Positions 16,636-25,352 are shown, counted from the first letter of the stretch. The stretch: DNA of 64,000 bases from Bradyrhizobium sp. OK095 (GCF_900109945.1 NZ_FOBX01000007.1:310001-374000), one strand, 5' to 3'. The notes: generated from the letters alone by a model not told the origin. Numbers and translations: made by a program.

Positions 16636-17843
16636 GGCTGGTCCTCGATTGCTGTCAGCCGATAGCCATCCGCTTTCGTCATCCACGACAGGTAGGTCTG
16701 CCGGCCATTGGAAACGAGCAAAGGGTGGTCGGATGTGTCAGTCGTGCTCGATATCGTCTTCGGCGGCGACCAGGTCTCGCCATCGTCGCGGGAGATGGTC
16801 ATCTGGACCGAGGTTTTCTCGCCATCGAACTCCTTCCAGACCATCACTGTTCCCGCCACGCCCGCGAGCACGTAGGGGCGCGTCGGGTTGCGGCCCGGCT
16901 GCCCAAGCAGCATGGGCGCAGAGAAGGTACGGCCCTCGTCGCGCGAGTGTGCGTAGAACAATCCCTTCCGCGCCTTGCCGTTCGTGTACCAGGCGACGTG
17001 ATAGGTCCCGTTCGGCGCAACGGTGAGGCTCGGCCCATGGTGCGGGCAGGCATTGATCTGCCAGTCGTCGTTGCTGACCCGATGGACTTCGCCCGGCGTC
17101 GCGACGTCGGTGAAGGTCATGACCGCGTGATCGCGCACGCCGCCGTCGAAAATGTTCCTGAAGATCACGGCCGCCCGCCCGGGCGCCACGAATGTCAGCC
17201 CCAACCGGCAGCATTCGCAAGTGTTGTCGCGCGCGAGACCCGCCTCTGTGTAGGTGGCACCGCCATCGCGCGACGAGGCAAAGAACAGCCCTGCGCCCTC
17301 GTACTTCTGTCCCGCCTCTTTCGCGGGAACACGATTGCGCTTGTCGAGCCAGGCCGCAAAAATCGTTCCGTCCTGATCGAGCGCCAGCGCCTCGAACCGC
17401 TGGCTCTCGTTGTTTGCGGTGATGGCCTTCAGCTCCGCAAAGCTCTTCCCGCCATCGCCGGATCGCGAGTAGAGCACCTGTCCGTTAAACGCCTCGTCCC
17501 TGAAGATCGAGAATGCGAGGGCAATGCCGCCCTTGCGATCAACGACGATCTTCGGCCGGGCATCCGGCCCCCAATCAAGATTCAGCCGCTTCGCCGTGAC
17601 CTGGATGGGAGCCGAGAAACTGCGCCCCGCATCCTGCGAGCTCGCAACCGAGACCTGCCCGCCCGCCATCCAGACCAGCCACAACGTTCCGTCCGGACCG
17701 AAGGCAGGCGTCACCTTGGTTGCGCGGCGCAGCGTCGGCTCTTCGCAGGCCGCTTCGGATGCATGCTGACCGTGCATCTGCGCCAGCGCCGTGCCCGGCA
17801 AGAGCGCGAGAGCAACTATCCCGAGCAAGCCAATTCGGACCAT
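16632..17843 (-). CDS. Asp-box (BNR) repeat beta-propeller, exported, cysteine-bearing
   Basis: 403 residues from the ATG at 17843 with a signal peptide ending ALA. Five Asp-box motifs are visible (SQDAGRSF, SGDGGKSF, SRDGGATY, SRDEGRTF, SRDDGETW), so a six-bladed sialidase-type propeller is likely. Annotation pipelines would call it exo-alpha-sialidase, but I see no arginine triad evidence, and its operon is for copper. It carries clustered metal-type residues: CECC (Cys209, 211, 212), CPHH (Cys266, His268, His269) and an N-terminal MHGQH. A copper-binding or scaffold role is inferred. Confidence 0.75.
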   Translation of the reverse strand: MVRIGLLGIVALALLPGTALAQMHGQHASEAACEEPTLRRATKVTPAFGPDGTLWLVWMAGGQVSVASSQDAGRSFSAPIQVTAKRLNLDWGPDARPKIVVDRKGGIALAFSIFRDEAFNGQVLYSRSGDGGKSFAELKAITANNESQRFEALALDQDGTIFAAWLDKRNRVPAKEAGQKYEGAGLFFASSRDGGATYTEAGLARDNTCECCRLGLTFVAPGRAAVIFRNIFDGGVRDHAVMTFTDVATPGEVHRVSNDDWQINACPHHGPSLTVAPNGTYHVAWYTNGKARKGLFYAHSRDEGRTFSAPMLLGQPGRNPTRPYVLAGVAGTVMVWKEFDGEKTSVQMTISRDDGETWSPPKTISSTTDTSDHPLLVSNGRQTYLSWMTKADGYRLTAIEDQP

Positions 17844-17869
17844 GGCCCTATTCCCTTCGCGAGCCCGGA

Positions 17870-20269
17870 TCATTTGAATGCCACTTTCATACCCGCAACG
17901 AACAAGCGCGGCGAGCCCGCATAGATCGATCCCGTCGTGTTTGCGAGCACGCTCGCGGGATTTTGAAGACCCGCCGCCGTCACCGTATTGGCGATGTTAT
18001 TTGCCGACGCGACGTAGGTGCGGTCGAACACGTTCCTGACTTCGAGAAACAGGTTCAGGGATCTGAACGTGTCGGACACCAGATCGGTCTTGTAGTGGAC
18101 GTTCACATTAACCAGCTCATAACCCGGCGCCTTCAGCAGATTTGCATTGTCCATGTAGAAGGAGTCCTTCCACTGGACCTCGACGAAGCTTCCGAGGCCT
18201 GCCAGAGGCCCGGCAAATTCGTCATAACCAACCCGGGCCGTCAGCTCGTTCGGCGAGATGCCGGGGATCTTGTTGCCGGCCCGATTGAAGCCGAACACCG
18301 AAACATTGGTGATGTTCTCGACATACTCAGTGTAGACCTCGTCGAGATAGGTGTACGCCGCCATGAGCCGCCAGCCCGGATAGAACTTCCAGTTGGCGGC
18401 GAGCTCGATGCCGCGATGCTCCGATCGCGGTGCATTGAACGTGTAGGATATGCCGGTGATCGGTGTCGCCTGGCTGACGATCTCGTTGCGGAAGAACTCG
18501 TAAAAGCCGGTCGCGCTGAGCTTGAGCGTGTTGTTCGGCGTCCAGTCAAAACCGAGATCGTACCCAAGATTTTTCTGAGTCTGGAGCTGGGTGTTGTTGC
18601 CCGACAATCCCGTCGGAAGGACGAAGAGATTCGAAACCTGCGGCGTGCCGTACCCCGTGGCGACCCGCCCGCGGAACAGCCACTCATTGTTGAGATTGTA
18701 GAGCAGCGCCAGCTCTGGTGCAGCATTTTGAAACTGACGGTCCCCTGTCGTGAGCGCCGTCGTGGTGATGCCGGTTGGGCCAGCATACGCATATGCCGTG
18801 TTGATGCCCTTCAGGAGGGTCGTCTCCCAGCCGATGCCGGCAACCGCCGTCAGCGCCGACGTGAGCCTCAGCTCCTCCCTGGCACGAACGCCATAATTGG
18901 TCGTTTCGCTGTAGAGATTGCTCGACAGTCTGCCGAGCGTCGCGTTGCCTCCCGGCATCACGTTTCGCGTGTCGCTCGACGCCGTCAGCGTGTTGTAGAA
19001 GGCACCGAAGAACGCAGTCGACTCCATGCCGAGAATCTCGCCCCGCTTGGTGACGTCGCTCATGAAATTGTACGAGGGAAAATCTCCGATCGCGCTGGTC
19101 GTGCCGGTCGGCTGGCTGATGCTCCGGTCATCGAAGACGAATTGGTTTCGCCAGGTCGTGGTGTTGTCGAAATCGTGCTCCCATCGGCCGCCGACGATGG
19201 TCCGGCGGTCGTTGCGGCCGAGCCCGGCCTGCACGGCCGTTTCCTTGTCGGTTCCGGCGGTCGTGTTGAAGCCGTTGTTGTTCAGCGTGACCGTGCCGCA
19301 TCCGGCTGCGGCCGAGACGCCCGTCGCGCAACCCTGCTGGAAGGGATTTTGATAATACTGGTTCAGCGACTGCCGAATCGGCAGCCGCGCGCTGAGGTCG
19401 TTGTTGATGATCTTGACCGTGAAGCGGTCATCGGGCGTCGCCTTGAGCGTGCCGAGGAAGTTGACGGTCTGCGTATTGAACCAGCTGTTGCCGATATAGC
19501 CGTCGCCCCGCGTGTCGCTTGCGAACAGCGAACCCTCGAAATTGCCGACCTTCTTGCCGGCCGCAAGATAGTTGTTGAGATAGCCGTAGCTGCCGCCGTC
19601 GACGCCATATTCGACGCCGTCGATTGTGCCGCCCGGCCGCGTCCGGAAATTGAGCGCGCCGCCGGTCGCGTAATTGCCGTAGAGCGCCGAAGAAGGGCCG
19701 CGGACGACGTCGATCGCACCATAGGCGTGGGGATCGATCAGGTCGCTGCGTGACAGGCCGTCCGGCTGCGTCACTGGAAAGCCGTCGTCGAAGATCACGA
19801 GATTTCGGATACCAAAGCCGTTCCGGGCGTTGGATCCGCGAATCGAGATGCCGAAATCGCGCGGGCCGTTCCCCTGCTTGATCGAAATGCCCGGGCTGTC
19901 CCGCAGGACGTCACTGACCGAAAACGAGGGCCGGTTTTCGAACTGGCTGCGGTCGATGGTCGTCGCGGTCTGGCCGGCCGGTGCCTGATTGAGACCGTCT
20001 CGCGCTGCGCCAGCGGCAATGCCCCTGTTCTGGGCCGGCGCGCTGGCGCTCGCGTTCGGCACAACGGGCCTCGCCGCTCGGCCCGTCGAAGCGGATCGCT
20101 GGCGCGGAGACCGGGTTACAGGTTTGGCACGGGCGGCCTGCGGCGCCTCAACGGTCACCGCGGGAAGCACGGTATTGCTGCTTTGAGCGAAGACTCCGCT
20201 CGACGTCGCAAGCAGCGCGGCCTGAACGGCAACGAGGCTCACACCACGGCGGGCATGATAATTCAACAT
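17870..20269 (-). CDS. pcuB: TonB-dependent outer-membrane receptor (PcuB-like)
   Basis: 799 residues: signal peptide (to FAQ), a proline- and alanine-rich linker, a plug domain (RSQFENRPSFSVSDVLRDSPG, then GNGPRDFGISIRGSNARNGFGIRNLVIF) and a 22-strand-type barrel ending in the expected aromatic residue (MKVAFK). Its place between DUF2946 and the copper chaperones matches the receptor of the pcuABCDE operon, which is induced by copper starvation in Bradyrhizobium. The cargo is presumed to be copper or a copper chelate. Confidence 0.88.
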   Translation of the reverse strand: MLNYHARRGVSLVAVQAALLATSSGVFAQSSNTVLPAVTVEAPQAARAKPVTRSPRQRSASTGRAARPVVPNASASAPAQNRGIAAGAARDGLNQAPAGQTATTIDRSQFENRPSFSVSDVLRDSPGISIKQGNGPRDFGISIRGSNARNGFGIRNLVIFDDGFPVTQPDGLSRSDLIDPHAYGAIDVVRGPSSALYGNYATGGALNFRTRPGGTIDGVEYGVDGGSYGYLNNYLAAGKKVGNFEGSLFASDTRGDGYIGNSWFNTQTVNFLGTLKATPDDRFTVKIINNDLSARLPIRQSLNQYYQNPFQQGCATGVSAAAGCGTVTLNNNGFNTTAGTDKETAVQAGLGRNDRRTIVGGRWEHDFDNTTTWRNQFVFDDRSISQPTGTTSAIGDFPSYNFMSDVTKRGEILGMESTAFFGAFYNTLTASSDTRNVMPGGNATLGRLSSNLYSETTNYGVRAREELRLTSALTAVAGIGWETTLLKGINTAYAYAGPTGITTTALTTGDRQFQNAAPELALLYNLNNEWLFRGRVATGYGTPQVSNLFVLPTGLSGNNTQLQTQKNLGYDLGFDWTPNNTLKLSATGFYEFFRNEIVSQATPITGISYTFNAPRSEHRGIELAANWKFYPGWRLMAAYTYLDEVYTEYVENITNVSVFGFNRAGNKIPGISPNELTARVGYDEFAGPLAGLGSFVEVQWKDSFYMDNANLLKAPGYELVNVNVHYKTDLVSDTFRSLNLFLEVRNVFDRTYVASANNIANTVTAAGLQNPASVLANTTGSIYAGSPRLFVAGMKVAFK

Positions 20270-20354
20270 GGGGCATTCCTGACGCCGGGCTTTCTCTCCG
20301 GCTATGCGACAGCATCAATCGCCGGCGGGCGGGCCGCGACGACAGTGGGGGTCG

Positions 20355-20741
20355 TCAGGAAATGTGTGGAGGCGCGCGCGCCTGGGCGTTTGAGCCCTTA
20401 GGGGCGGAAACAGTCGAGGCATCCGCCTGATGCCACACCACGCGTTCGGCGTGGCGGAAGGGAATGGCGAGCGCAAGCTGCGGCGGCGAATCGAGCGAGG
20501 CAGCCGCCTGCGCCAGACAGCACAGCGCACAGGCACCGGTATGCGCGGTCGGTGTGCCGGTGTGATCGTTCAGACCACCCTGCTCGCTCGCGCTGTGGCA
20601 GATGACGGGGGCGGACAGCGGATCGGCCACAGCCTGGCTGGCCGCCAGACAGGCGGCAATCGGCGCCAGCACCTGCATCGCCAAAGCGAGCAGGACCAGA
20701 GGTAGGAATTTTTGCAGCCGTGCGCGCATCCACCGAACCAT
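20355..20741 (-). CDS. DUF2946 family protein, first gene of copper operon (PcuA-like)
   Basis: 128 residues. An N-terminal hydrophobic helix (FLPLVLLALAMQVLAPIAA) is followed by a short soluble part with cysteines: VICHSASEQ and CALCCLAQ. DUF2946 proteins are small exported or membrane-anchored proteins commonly next to copper receptors; the CxxCC group is a plausible copper site. It starts the seven-gene operon and may correspond to pcuA. The alternative Met is residue 5. Confidence 0.75.
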   Translation of the reverse strand: MVRWMRARLQKFLPLVLLALAMQVLAPIAACLAASQAVADPLSAPVICHSASEQGGLNDHTGTPTAHTGACALCCLAQAAASLDSPPQLALAIPFRHAERVVWHQADASTVSAPKGSNAQARAPPHIS

Positions 20742-20921
20742 TCGTTCGTGCGCTAACTAAACACCTCGCCCGGTCCTGAGTCGAGGTCGGTTCCGCTGGC
20801 TTCTTGGCCCAGCGCAAATTTCTCGAAAACTGTGGTCCGGTCGCTCCACTTGAGGGGACGTCCGGCATTTGAGGCAGTCCGGCAACCCTGTCTCGTCCAC
20901 AGATTTCTTATATTTGTCATA

Positions 20922-20938
20922 TGTTTACCTGGTAAACA
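20922..20938. promoter_or_regulatory. Perfect 17-bp palindrome, candidate operator
   Basis: TGTTTACC-T-GGTAAACA is a perfect 8+1+8 inverted repeat in the intergenic region between the copper operon (start 20741) and the globin leader. Its size and symmetry suit a dimeric helix-turn-helix repressor. It lies 181 bases upstream of the copper operon's first codon and about 100 bases upstream of the inferred leader start. Confidence 0.55.
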
Positions 20939-20990
20939 GCCCGATCATTTCGTTCGCTGCTCTTATTTTGAACAATCGTTGCCGAAAATG

Positions 20991-21019
20991 ATGACAAGTG
21001 AGAAAAGTTGATCTAGCAT
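20991..21019 (+). promoter_or_regulatory. Candidate sigma-70 promoter of leader RNA
   Basis: ATGACA at 20991-20996, a 17-base spacer, and TAGCAT at 21014-21019, one mismatch from TTGACA and a weaker -10. It would start transcription near 21026. Chosen because a structured, terminator-ended segment begins just after it; there are other weak candidates. Confidence 0.35.
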
Positions 21020-21025
21020 CCCCCT

Positions 21026-21190
21026 TGCTCAGGCTGAACCGCGAGGTCGAAGTCTGGTGGTCCAAGTCTCGGGAGGAGCCCCTGGCGCGCTGAACGCAGC
21101 GTCGCCCCGTCAATCAAGAGCAAATCTTAGAATCGGGGATAATAGGGTCGACACAATTTTCGAGCGGGGCTAGGGCCCCGCTCTTTTTTT
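21026..21190 (+). ncRNA. Candidate small RNA or attenuator leader of the globin gene
   Basis: About 165 bases without a credible reading frame. Features: a long-range stem TTGCTC (21025-21030) with GAGCAA (21118-21123); a strong inner hairpin in which CGCTG and CAGCG flank an AACG loop, extended by GGCG and CGCC (about 21084-21106); and an intrinsic terminator at 21164-21190. GCCCCG at 21104-21109 can pair with CGGGGC at 21165-21170, which would open the terminator. Only 15-21 bases separate the terminator from the globin start, so the globin must be read through it. It does not look like 6S, tmRNA, SRP RNA or RNase P. Confidence 0.5.
21164..21190 (+). terminator. Strong intrinsic terminator upstream of globin
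   Basis: GCGGGGC (21164-21170), loop TAGG, GCCCCGC (21175-21181), then TC and seven T residues (21184-21190). A seven-base G/C stem with a U tract is a textbook Rho-independent terminator. There is no plus-strand coding gene upstream that it could serve. Confidence 0.85.
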
Positions 21191-21205
21191 GTCTGCGTGG
21201 CATCG

Positions 21206-21616
21206 ATGCTGATGAGCGATTCATCTAATCCAATCGAAGAGAGCTTCGAACTTGCGGCCGCGCGCTGCGCGGATATCACGCCGCTCGTTTACCAACGGCT
21301 GTTCGAACAGCATCCGGAAACACAGACGATGTTCCGTTCGCAAGGCAGCGAGCTCGTGAAGGGCTCGATGCTTGCGCTGACGATCGAGGCGATTCTCGAT
21401 TTCGCGGGCGAGCGTCGCGGGCATTTCCGGCTGATCGCCTGCGAAGTGTTGTCGCATGATGCCTATGGCACGCCGCGCGAGCTGTTCATCGCCTTCTTCG
21501 CCGTGATCAGGGATTCGCTGCGCGAGCTGCTCGGTGATGAATGGTCGCCGGACATCGCGCAGGCCTGGGATACATTGCTCATCGAGATCGACACCTTCGC
21601 CGGCATCGCAGCGTAA
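21206..21616 (+). CDS. Globin family protein
   Basis: 136 residues from the ATG at 21206; another ATG at 21212 gives 134. A single-domain globin-like helical protein: LAAARCADITPLVYQRLFEQHPETQ (A-C helices), and HxxYG (His82 by the 21212 start, in SHDAYG) at the proximal-haem position, comparable to the HVGYG motif of bacterial haemoglobins. A role in oxygen, NO or redox sensing or detoxification is inferred from the family. No good Shine-Dalgarno is seen, and the start lies immediately after a strong terminator, suggesting regulated read-through. Confidence 0.72.
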   Translation: MLMSDSSNPIEESFELAAARCADITPLVYQRLFEQHPETQTMFRSQGSELVKGSMLALTIEAILDFAGERRGHFRLIACEVLSHDAYGTPRELFIAFFAVIRDSLRELLGDEWSPDIAQAWDTLLIEIDTFAGIAA

Positions 21617-21760
21617 CGCTTCGCGCTGCACCAACGCGCCCCTCGGCGAAACGCAACGCGATTGCAGATTGGGTGGCGTGAACTCTTCGATTGTGAGACA
21701 CTTTCCGACATCGGTCGCGCAAGCAATGACGCGCCGAGATAAAAGACATGGGAGCGAGCG

Positions 21761-22783
21761 ATGTCCGGGACGAAAGATTTCTCGACGACGAGGCGCGATC
21801 TTCTTCAGGCGGCAGCGGCCGCCGGCGCCGGGGCTGCCCTCTTCGGCAGCATGGGCATAAACCCGGCATTGGCCGCCGAAGTCGGACGCAGCGAGAAGCC
21901 GCTGAAGGCGGCGTTCTCCAACGCAGGCCTTCAGGCGACCTGGTGCGCGCAGGGCAAGCAGGCCGCGGAATTCTGGGGCAAGCTGTTCAACGTCGAAGTG
22001 ACCTGGTTCGACGGCCAGCTCGATGCGGTGAAGCAGCGCGCGGCGATCGACAACATGGCCTCGCAGAAATGGGACTTTGTCGCGATCCAGGCGTTCGGCA
22101 TTGGCACCCTCACCCAACCCGTGCAGAAGATGATCGACGCCGGCACGCCCGTGATCGACATGGACACGCTGATTGCGCCGCTCGACCAGCTCAACGTCCA
22201 CTCCTTCCTCGCCCCGGACAATGAGTTCATGGGCGCCTCGGTGACGCAGGCGCTGTGCAACGCCATGGGCGGCAAGGGCAAGATCATCATGACGCAAGGC
22301 GCCCTCGGCCACACCGGCGCGCAAGGCCGCGCCAAAGGCTTCAACAACGTCGTCAAGCAATTCCCGGCGATCGAGGTGCTCGACACCCAGCCGGCCGACT
22401 GGGACGTGTCGAAGACCGCCCGCCTCTGGGAAACCTATCTGACAAAATATCCGCAGATCGACGCGGCGTTCTTCCACAATGACGACATGGCGCTCGCCGC
22501 CGCCAACATCATGAAGGCGCGGGGCCGCACCAACATCCTGATCGGCGGTGTCGACGCCATGCCGCCGGCGATCCAGGCGGTGAGCGAAGGCCGGATGTTT
22601 GCGACCGTGCGCAATCCGTCCTGCCGCATCCATGGCGGCGCGATCATCGCCGGCGTCTCGGCCGTGGTCGGCGGCGAGAAGAGTGGACAGGGCATCCCGA
22701 AGAACGTCGTCACCGACGGCCCGGTCGTGACCAAGGCCAACGCCGCGGGGATGCAGTGGATGCAGGATCACTTCCTGATCTGA
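21761..22783 (+). CDS. Sugar-type ABC transporter substrate-binding protein
   Basis: 340 residues. The N-terminus has a Tat signal (TTRRDLLQAAAAAGAG) ending at ALAAE. The rest is a periplasmic-binding-protein type 1 fold of the ribose/galactose class (FSNAGLQATWCAQGKQAAEFW, DMDTLI, FFHNDDMALAAANIM, IGGVDAMPPAIQAV). Tat export of such a binding protein is notable but occurs in rhizobia. It starts a three-gene importer operon with RbsA- and RbsC-type genes; the ligand cannot be named. Confidence 0.88.
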   Translation: MSGTKDFSTTRRDLLQAAAAAGAGAALFGSMGINPALAAEVGRSEKPLKAAFSNAGLQATWCAQGKQAAEFWGKLFNVEVTWFDGQLDAVKQRAAIDNMASQKWDFVAIQAFGIGTLTQPVQKMIDAGTPVIDMDTLIAPLDQLNVHSFLAPDNEFMGASVTQALCNAMGGKGKIIMTQGALGHTGAQGRAKGFNNVVKQFPAIEVLDTQPADWDVSKTARLWETYLTKYPQIDAAFFHNDDMALAAANIMKARGRTNILIGGVDAMPPAIQAVSEGRMFATVRNPSCRIHGGAIIAGVSAVVGGEKSGQGIPKNVVTDGPVVTKANAAGMQWMQDHFLI

Positions 22784-22789
22784 GCCTCC

Positions 22790-24292
22790 ATGCGCGAGGA
22801 TCGTTCGCCCATCCTGGAACTGCAGGGCATCACGAAGAGTTTTGGCGGCGTCGAAGCGCTTCGTGGTGTCGACTTCGCGCTTTCCCCCGGCGAGATCCAC
22901 GGTCTCGTCGGCGAGAACGGCGCGGGAAAAAGCACGCTGATGAAGATCATCGCTGGCGTGCATACCGAATTCTCAGGACGCTTCCTGATCGACGGCCAGG
23001 AGACGCATTTCCGCTCGGCGCGCGATGCGCATGCGGCTGGGATCGCCATGGTGCATCAGGAGCTGTCTGTGGCGCCCGATCTCACGGTCGCCGAGAACGT
23101 GTTCCTCGGCAACCAGCCGACCAACGCCCTCGGCCTCGTGCAATGGCGACGCATGGCGCGCGAGGCCGGCGAGCAGCTCGCCCGCTTCGGCATCGACGTC
23201 GATCCGATGTCACGGCTCGGCGACCTCCCGATCGGATTGCAGCAGCTGATCGAGATCGCGCGCGTGCTGTTCTCCGGCGCGCGCATCGTCATCCTGGACG
23301 AGCCGACCTCCGCCCTCTCCCCGCCCGAGGTCGAGCGCCTGTTCGCAACGCTCCGGCGGCTGCGTGAGCAAGGCACGGCCATCGTCTTCATCTCGCATTT
23401 CATCGAGGACATCCTGCGCGTGTCCGACACGGTGACCGTGTTCCGCAACGGGCGGAAGGTCGCGGAAACAGCAAGCGCCGCAACCAGCAAGGGCGCATTG
23501 ATCGAGGCCATGATCGGTCGCGGCGGCGAAGCGCTCGAGCACAGCTATAGCGACGATCTGATGCTGCCGCGGCCCGCGGACGGTTCGGTCATTCTGAAGG
23601 TCGATCAGCTCTCACTGGCGCGCAGCCTGAAGGACGTCTCCTTCGAGGCACGCGCCGGTGAGGTGCTCGGCATCTACGGTTTCATGGGCTGCGGCCAGCA
23701 GGAGCTGTCGCGCATCCTGTTCGGCAAGCTGAAGCCGGATGGCGGCACGCTTGCCGTCGAAGGCAGGGCAAGAACTTTTGCGAGCACGGCGGCGGCGAGA
23801 CGCGCGGGCGTGGCGCTGGTGCCGGAGAGCCGGCGCGCCATGCTGTTCCACCAGGAGCCGGTGTACAAGAACATCTCGATCAGCATTTTGGATCGCATCT
23901 CGTCGCTGCTGCTCAAGCCGACGCAGGAGCGCGACATTGCCCAGCGCCAGGTCGAGCAGCTTCAGATCAGGCCGCCGGTGGTCGGCCTCGACCTCGGCAT
24001 GCTCTCCGGCGGCAACCAGCAGAAGGTCGCGCTGGCAAAATGGCTGACCTATCCGCCAAAGCTGCTGGTGCTGTGCGAGCCGACCCGCGGCATGGATGTC
24101 GGCGCCAAGAACGACGTCATCAACATCATTCGCGACCTCCGCGCCAAGGGGCTCGCCATCATCGTGCTGTCGACCGAGCCGGAAACGGTGCTGTCGCTGG
24201 CCGACCGCATCCTCGTGCTCAAGCGCGGTGCAGTGGTGCGGGAATTCAAGAACGAGCCGGTCAGCAAGGACCGCCTGCTGGAAGCGGCGTGA
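22790..24292 (+). CDS. Sugar ABC transporter ATP-binding protein (RbsA/MglA type)
   Basis: 500 residues with two fused nucleotide-binding domains. The first has Walker A GENGAGKST and Walker B VILDEPTSAL; the second has a degenerate Walker A (GFMGCGQQEL), signature LSGGNQQKVALAKWL and the GMDVGAK motif. This asymmetry is normal for the carbohydrate CUT2 class. It starts six bases after the binding-protein stop. Confidence 0.92.
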   Translation: MREDRSPILELQGITKSFGGVEALRGVDFALSPGEIHGLVGENGAGKSTLMKIIAGVHTEFSGRFLIDGQETHFRSARDAHAAGIAMVHQELSVAPDLTVAENVFLGNQPTNALGLVQWRRMAREAGEQLARFGIDVDPMSRLGDLPIGLQQLIEIARVLFSGARIVILDEPTSALSPPEVERLFATLRRLREQGTAIVFISHFIEDILRVSDTVTVFRNGRKVAETASAATSKGALIEAMIGRGGEALEHSYSDDLMLPRPADGSVILKVDQLSLARSLKDVSFEARAGEVLGIYGFMGCGQQELSRILFGKLKPDGGTLAVEGRARTFASTAAARRAGVALVPESRRAMLFHQEPVYKNISISILDRISSLLLKPTQERDIAQRQVEQLQIRPPVVGLDLGMLSGGNQQKVALAKWLTYPPKLLVLCEPTRGMDVGAKNDVINIIRDLRAKGLAIIVLSTEPETVLSLADRILVLKRGAVVREFKNEPVSKDRLLEAA

Positions 24293-24303
24293 CGGAGAAG
24301 CAC

Positions 24304-25329
24304 ATGAGCAGTGAGACGGCTTTGGCGGCGGGGCAGCGGGCGCGAGGCCTTGCGCCGTTCCTGCGTTCGCAGATGCGCAACATCGCGCCGTTCCTGACCT
24401 TGATCTTTCTCTCCGGCTTCTTCGCCCTCGCCAGCCCCTCCTTCGCGACGCTCGACAATCTCGGCAACATCCTGACGCAAGTGTCGGTGACGGGCATCAT
24501 CGCGGTCGGCCTCACCTTCGTGATCCTCTGCGCCGAGATCGACCTCTCGGTCGCCAGCATCGCCAACGTCACCGGCATCGCCGTCGCCTATTTCACGCTG
24601 CAGGAATCCTACGTCAACATTCCCAACATTCCCCTCCCCGGTGCAGCTGCGTTCCTGCTGGCGATCCTGCTGTGCGCGGCTCTCGGCCTCGTCAACGCGC
24701 TCGGGCTGACCGTAATCGGCATCCCCTCCTTCATCATGACCTTGGCGATGATGCAGATCGCGGCCGGCATCTCCGCGCTGCTGGTACGCGGCCAGATTGC
24801 CTACAAGGTGCCTGACATGATCACGACGCTCGGCTCCGGTTCGATCGGCGGCATCCCCTGGATCGTCATCGTCGCCGCCATCATGCTGCTCGGCGGCCAT
24901 CTGGTGCTGACCTACACGCGCTTCGGCCGCTACGTCTACATGGTCGGCGGCAACCGCGAGGCGGCCGAATATTCCGGCCTCAACGTCAAGCTCATCTTAG
25001 GCAGCGTCATGGTGATCTCGGCGGTCTGCTCCGGCATCGGCGGCATGCTCGGCGTCGCCCATTTCGGCAGCGCGCAGCAGAACGAGTTCGACACCTATCT
25101 GCTCGACTCCATCGCCGCCGTCGTCGTCGGCGGCACCAGCCTGTTCGGCGGCCGCGGCGGCATCGGCAACACCATCGTCGGCCTGTTCGTGCTCGGCGTC
25201 CTCAACAACGGCCTCGACCACGTCAACATCGACAGTTTTTTAAAAATCCTGATCCGCGGCCTGATCCTGCTGGCGGCGCTGATCATCAACGTCTACGCCC
25301 AGCGGCTGAGGGAAAAAGCGGCGGAGTAG
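24304..25329 (+). CDS. Sugar ABC transporter permease (RbsC type)
   Basis: 341 residues from the ATG at 24304, with about nine to ten hydrophobic segments and the CUT2 permease signature region (GRYVYMVGGNREAAEYSGLNV). GLTFVILCAEIDLSVASIANVTG is the conserved early block of RbsC/XylH permeases. Together with the binding protein and double ATPase it forms a complete importer for a monosaccharide, polyol or related small molecule. Confidence 0.92.
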   Translation: MSSETALAAGQRARGLAPFLRSQMRNIAPFLTLIFLSGFFALASPSFATLDNLGNILTQVSVTGIIAVGLTFVILCAEIDLSVASIANVTGIAVAYFTLQESYVNIPNIPLPGAAAFLLAILLCAALGLVNALGLTVIGIPSFIMTLAMMQIAAGISALLVRGQIAYKVPDMITTLGSGSIGGIPWIVIVAAIMLLGGHLVLTYTRFGRYVYMVGGNREAAEYSGLNVKLILGSVMVISAVCSGIGGMLGVAHFGSAQQNEFDTYLLDSIAAVVVGGTSLFGGRGGIGNTIVGLFVLGVLNNGLDHVNIDSFLKILIRGLILLAALIINVYAQRLREKAAE

Positions 25330-25352
25330 ACGGTCCTCAAAACGGAAACGCG

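Noticed and set aside
17720..19753. A 677-residue open frame antisense to the TonB receptor
   Set aside because: Biased composition and no motifs, while the opposite frame is a clear receptor.
21026..21190. 6S RNA as identity of the globin leader
   Set aside because: 6S RNA needs a long closing stem between its two ends; here the 3' end is a separate terminator hairpin.
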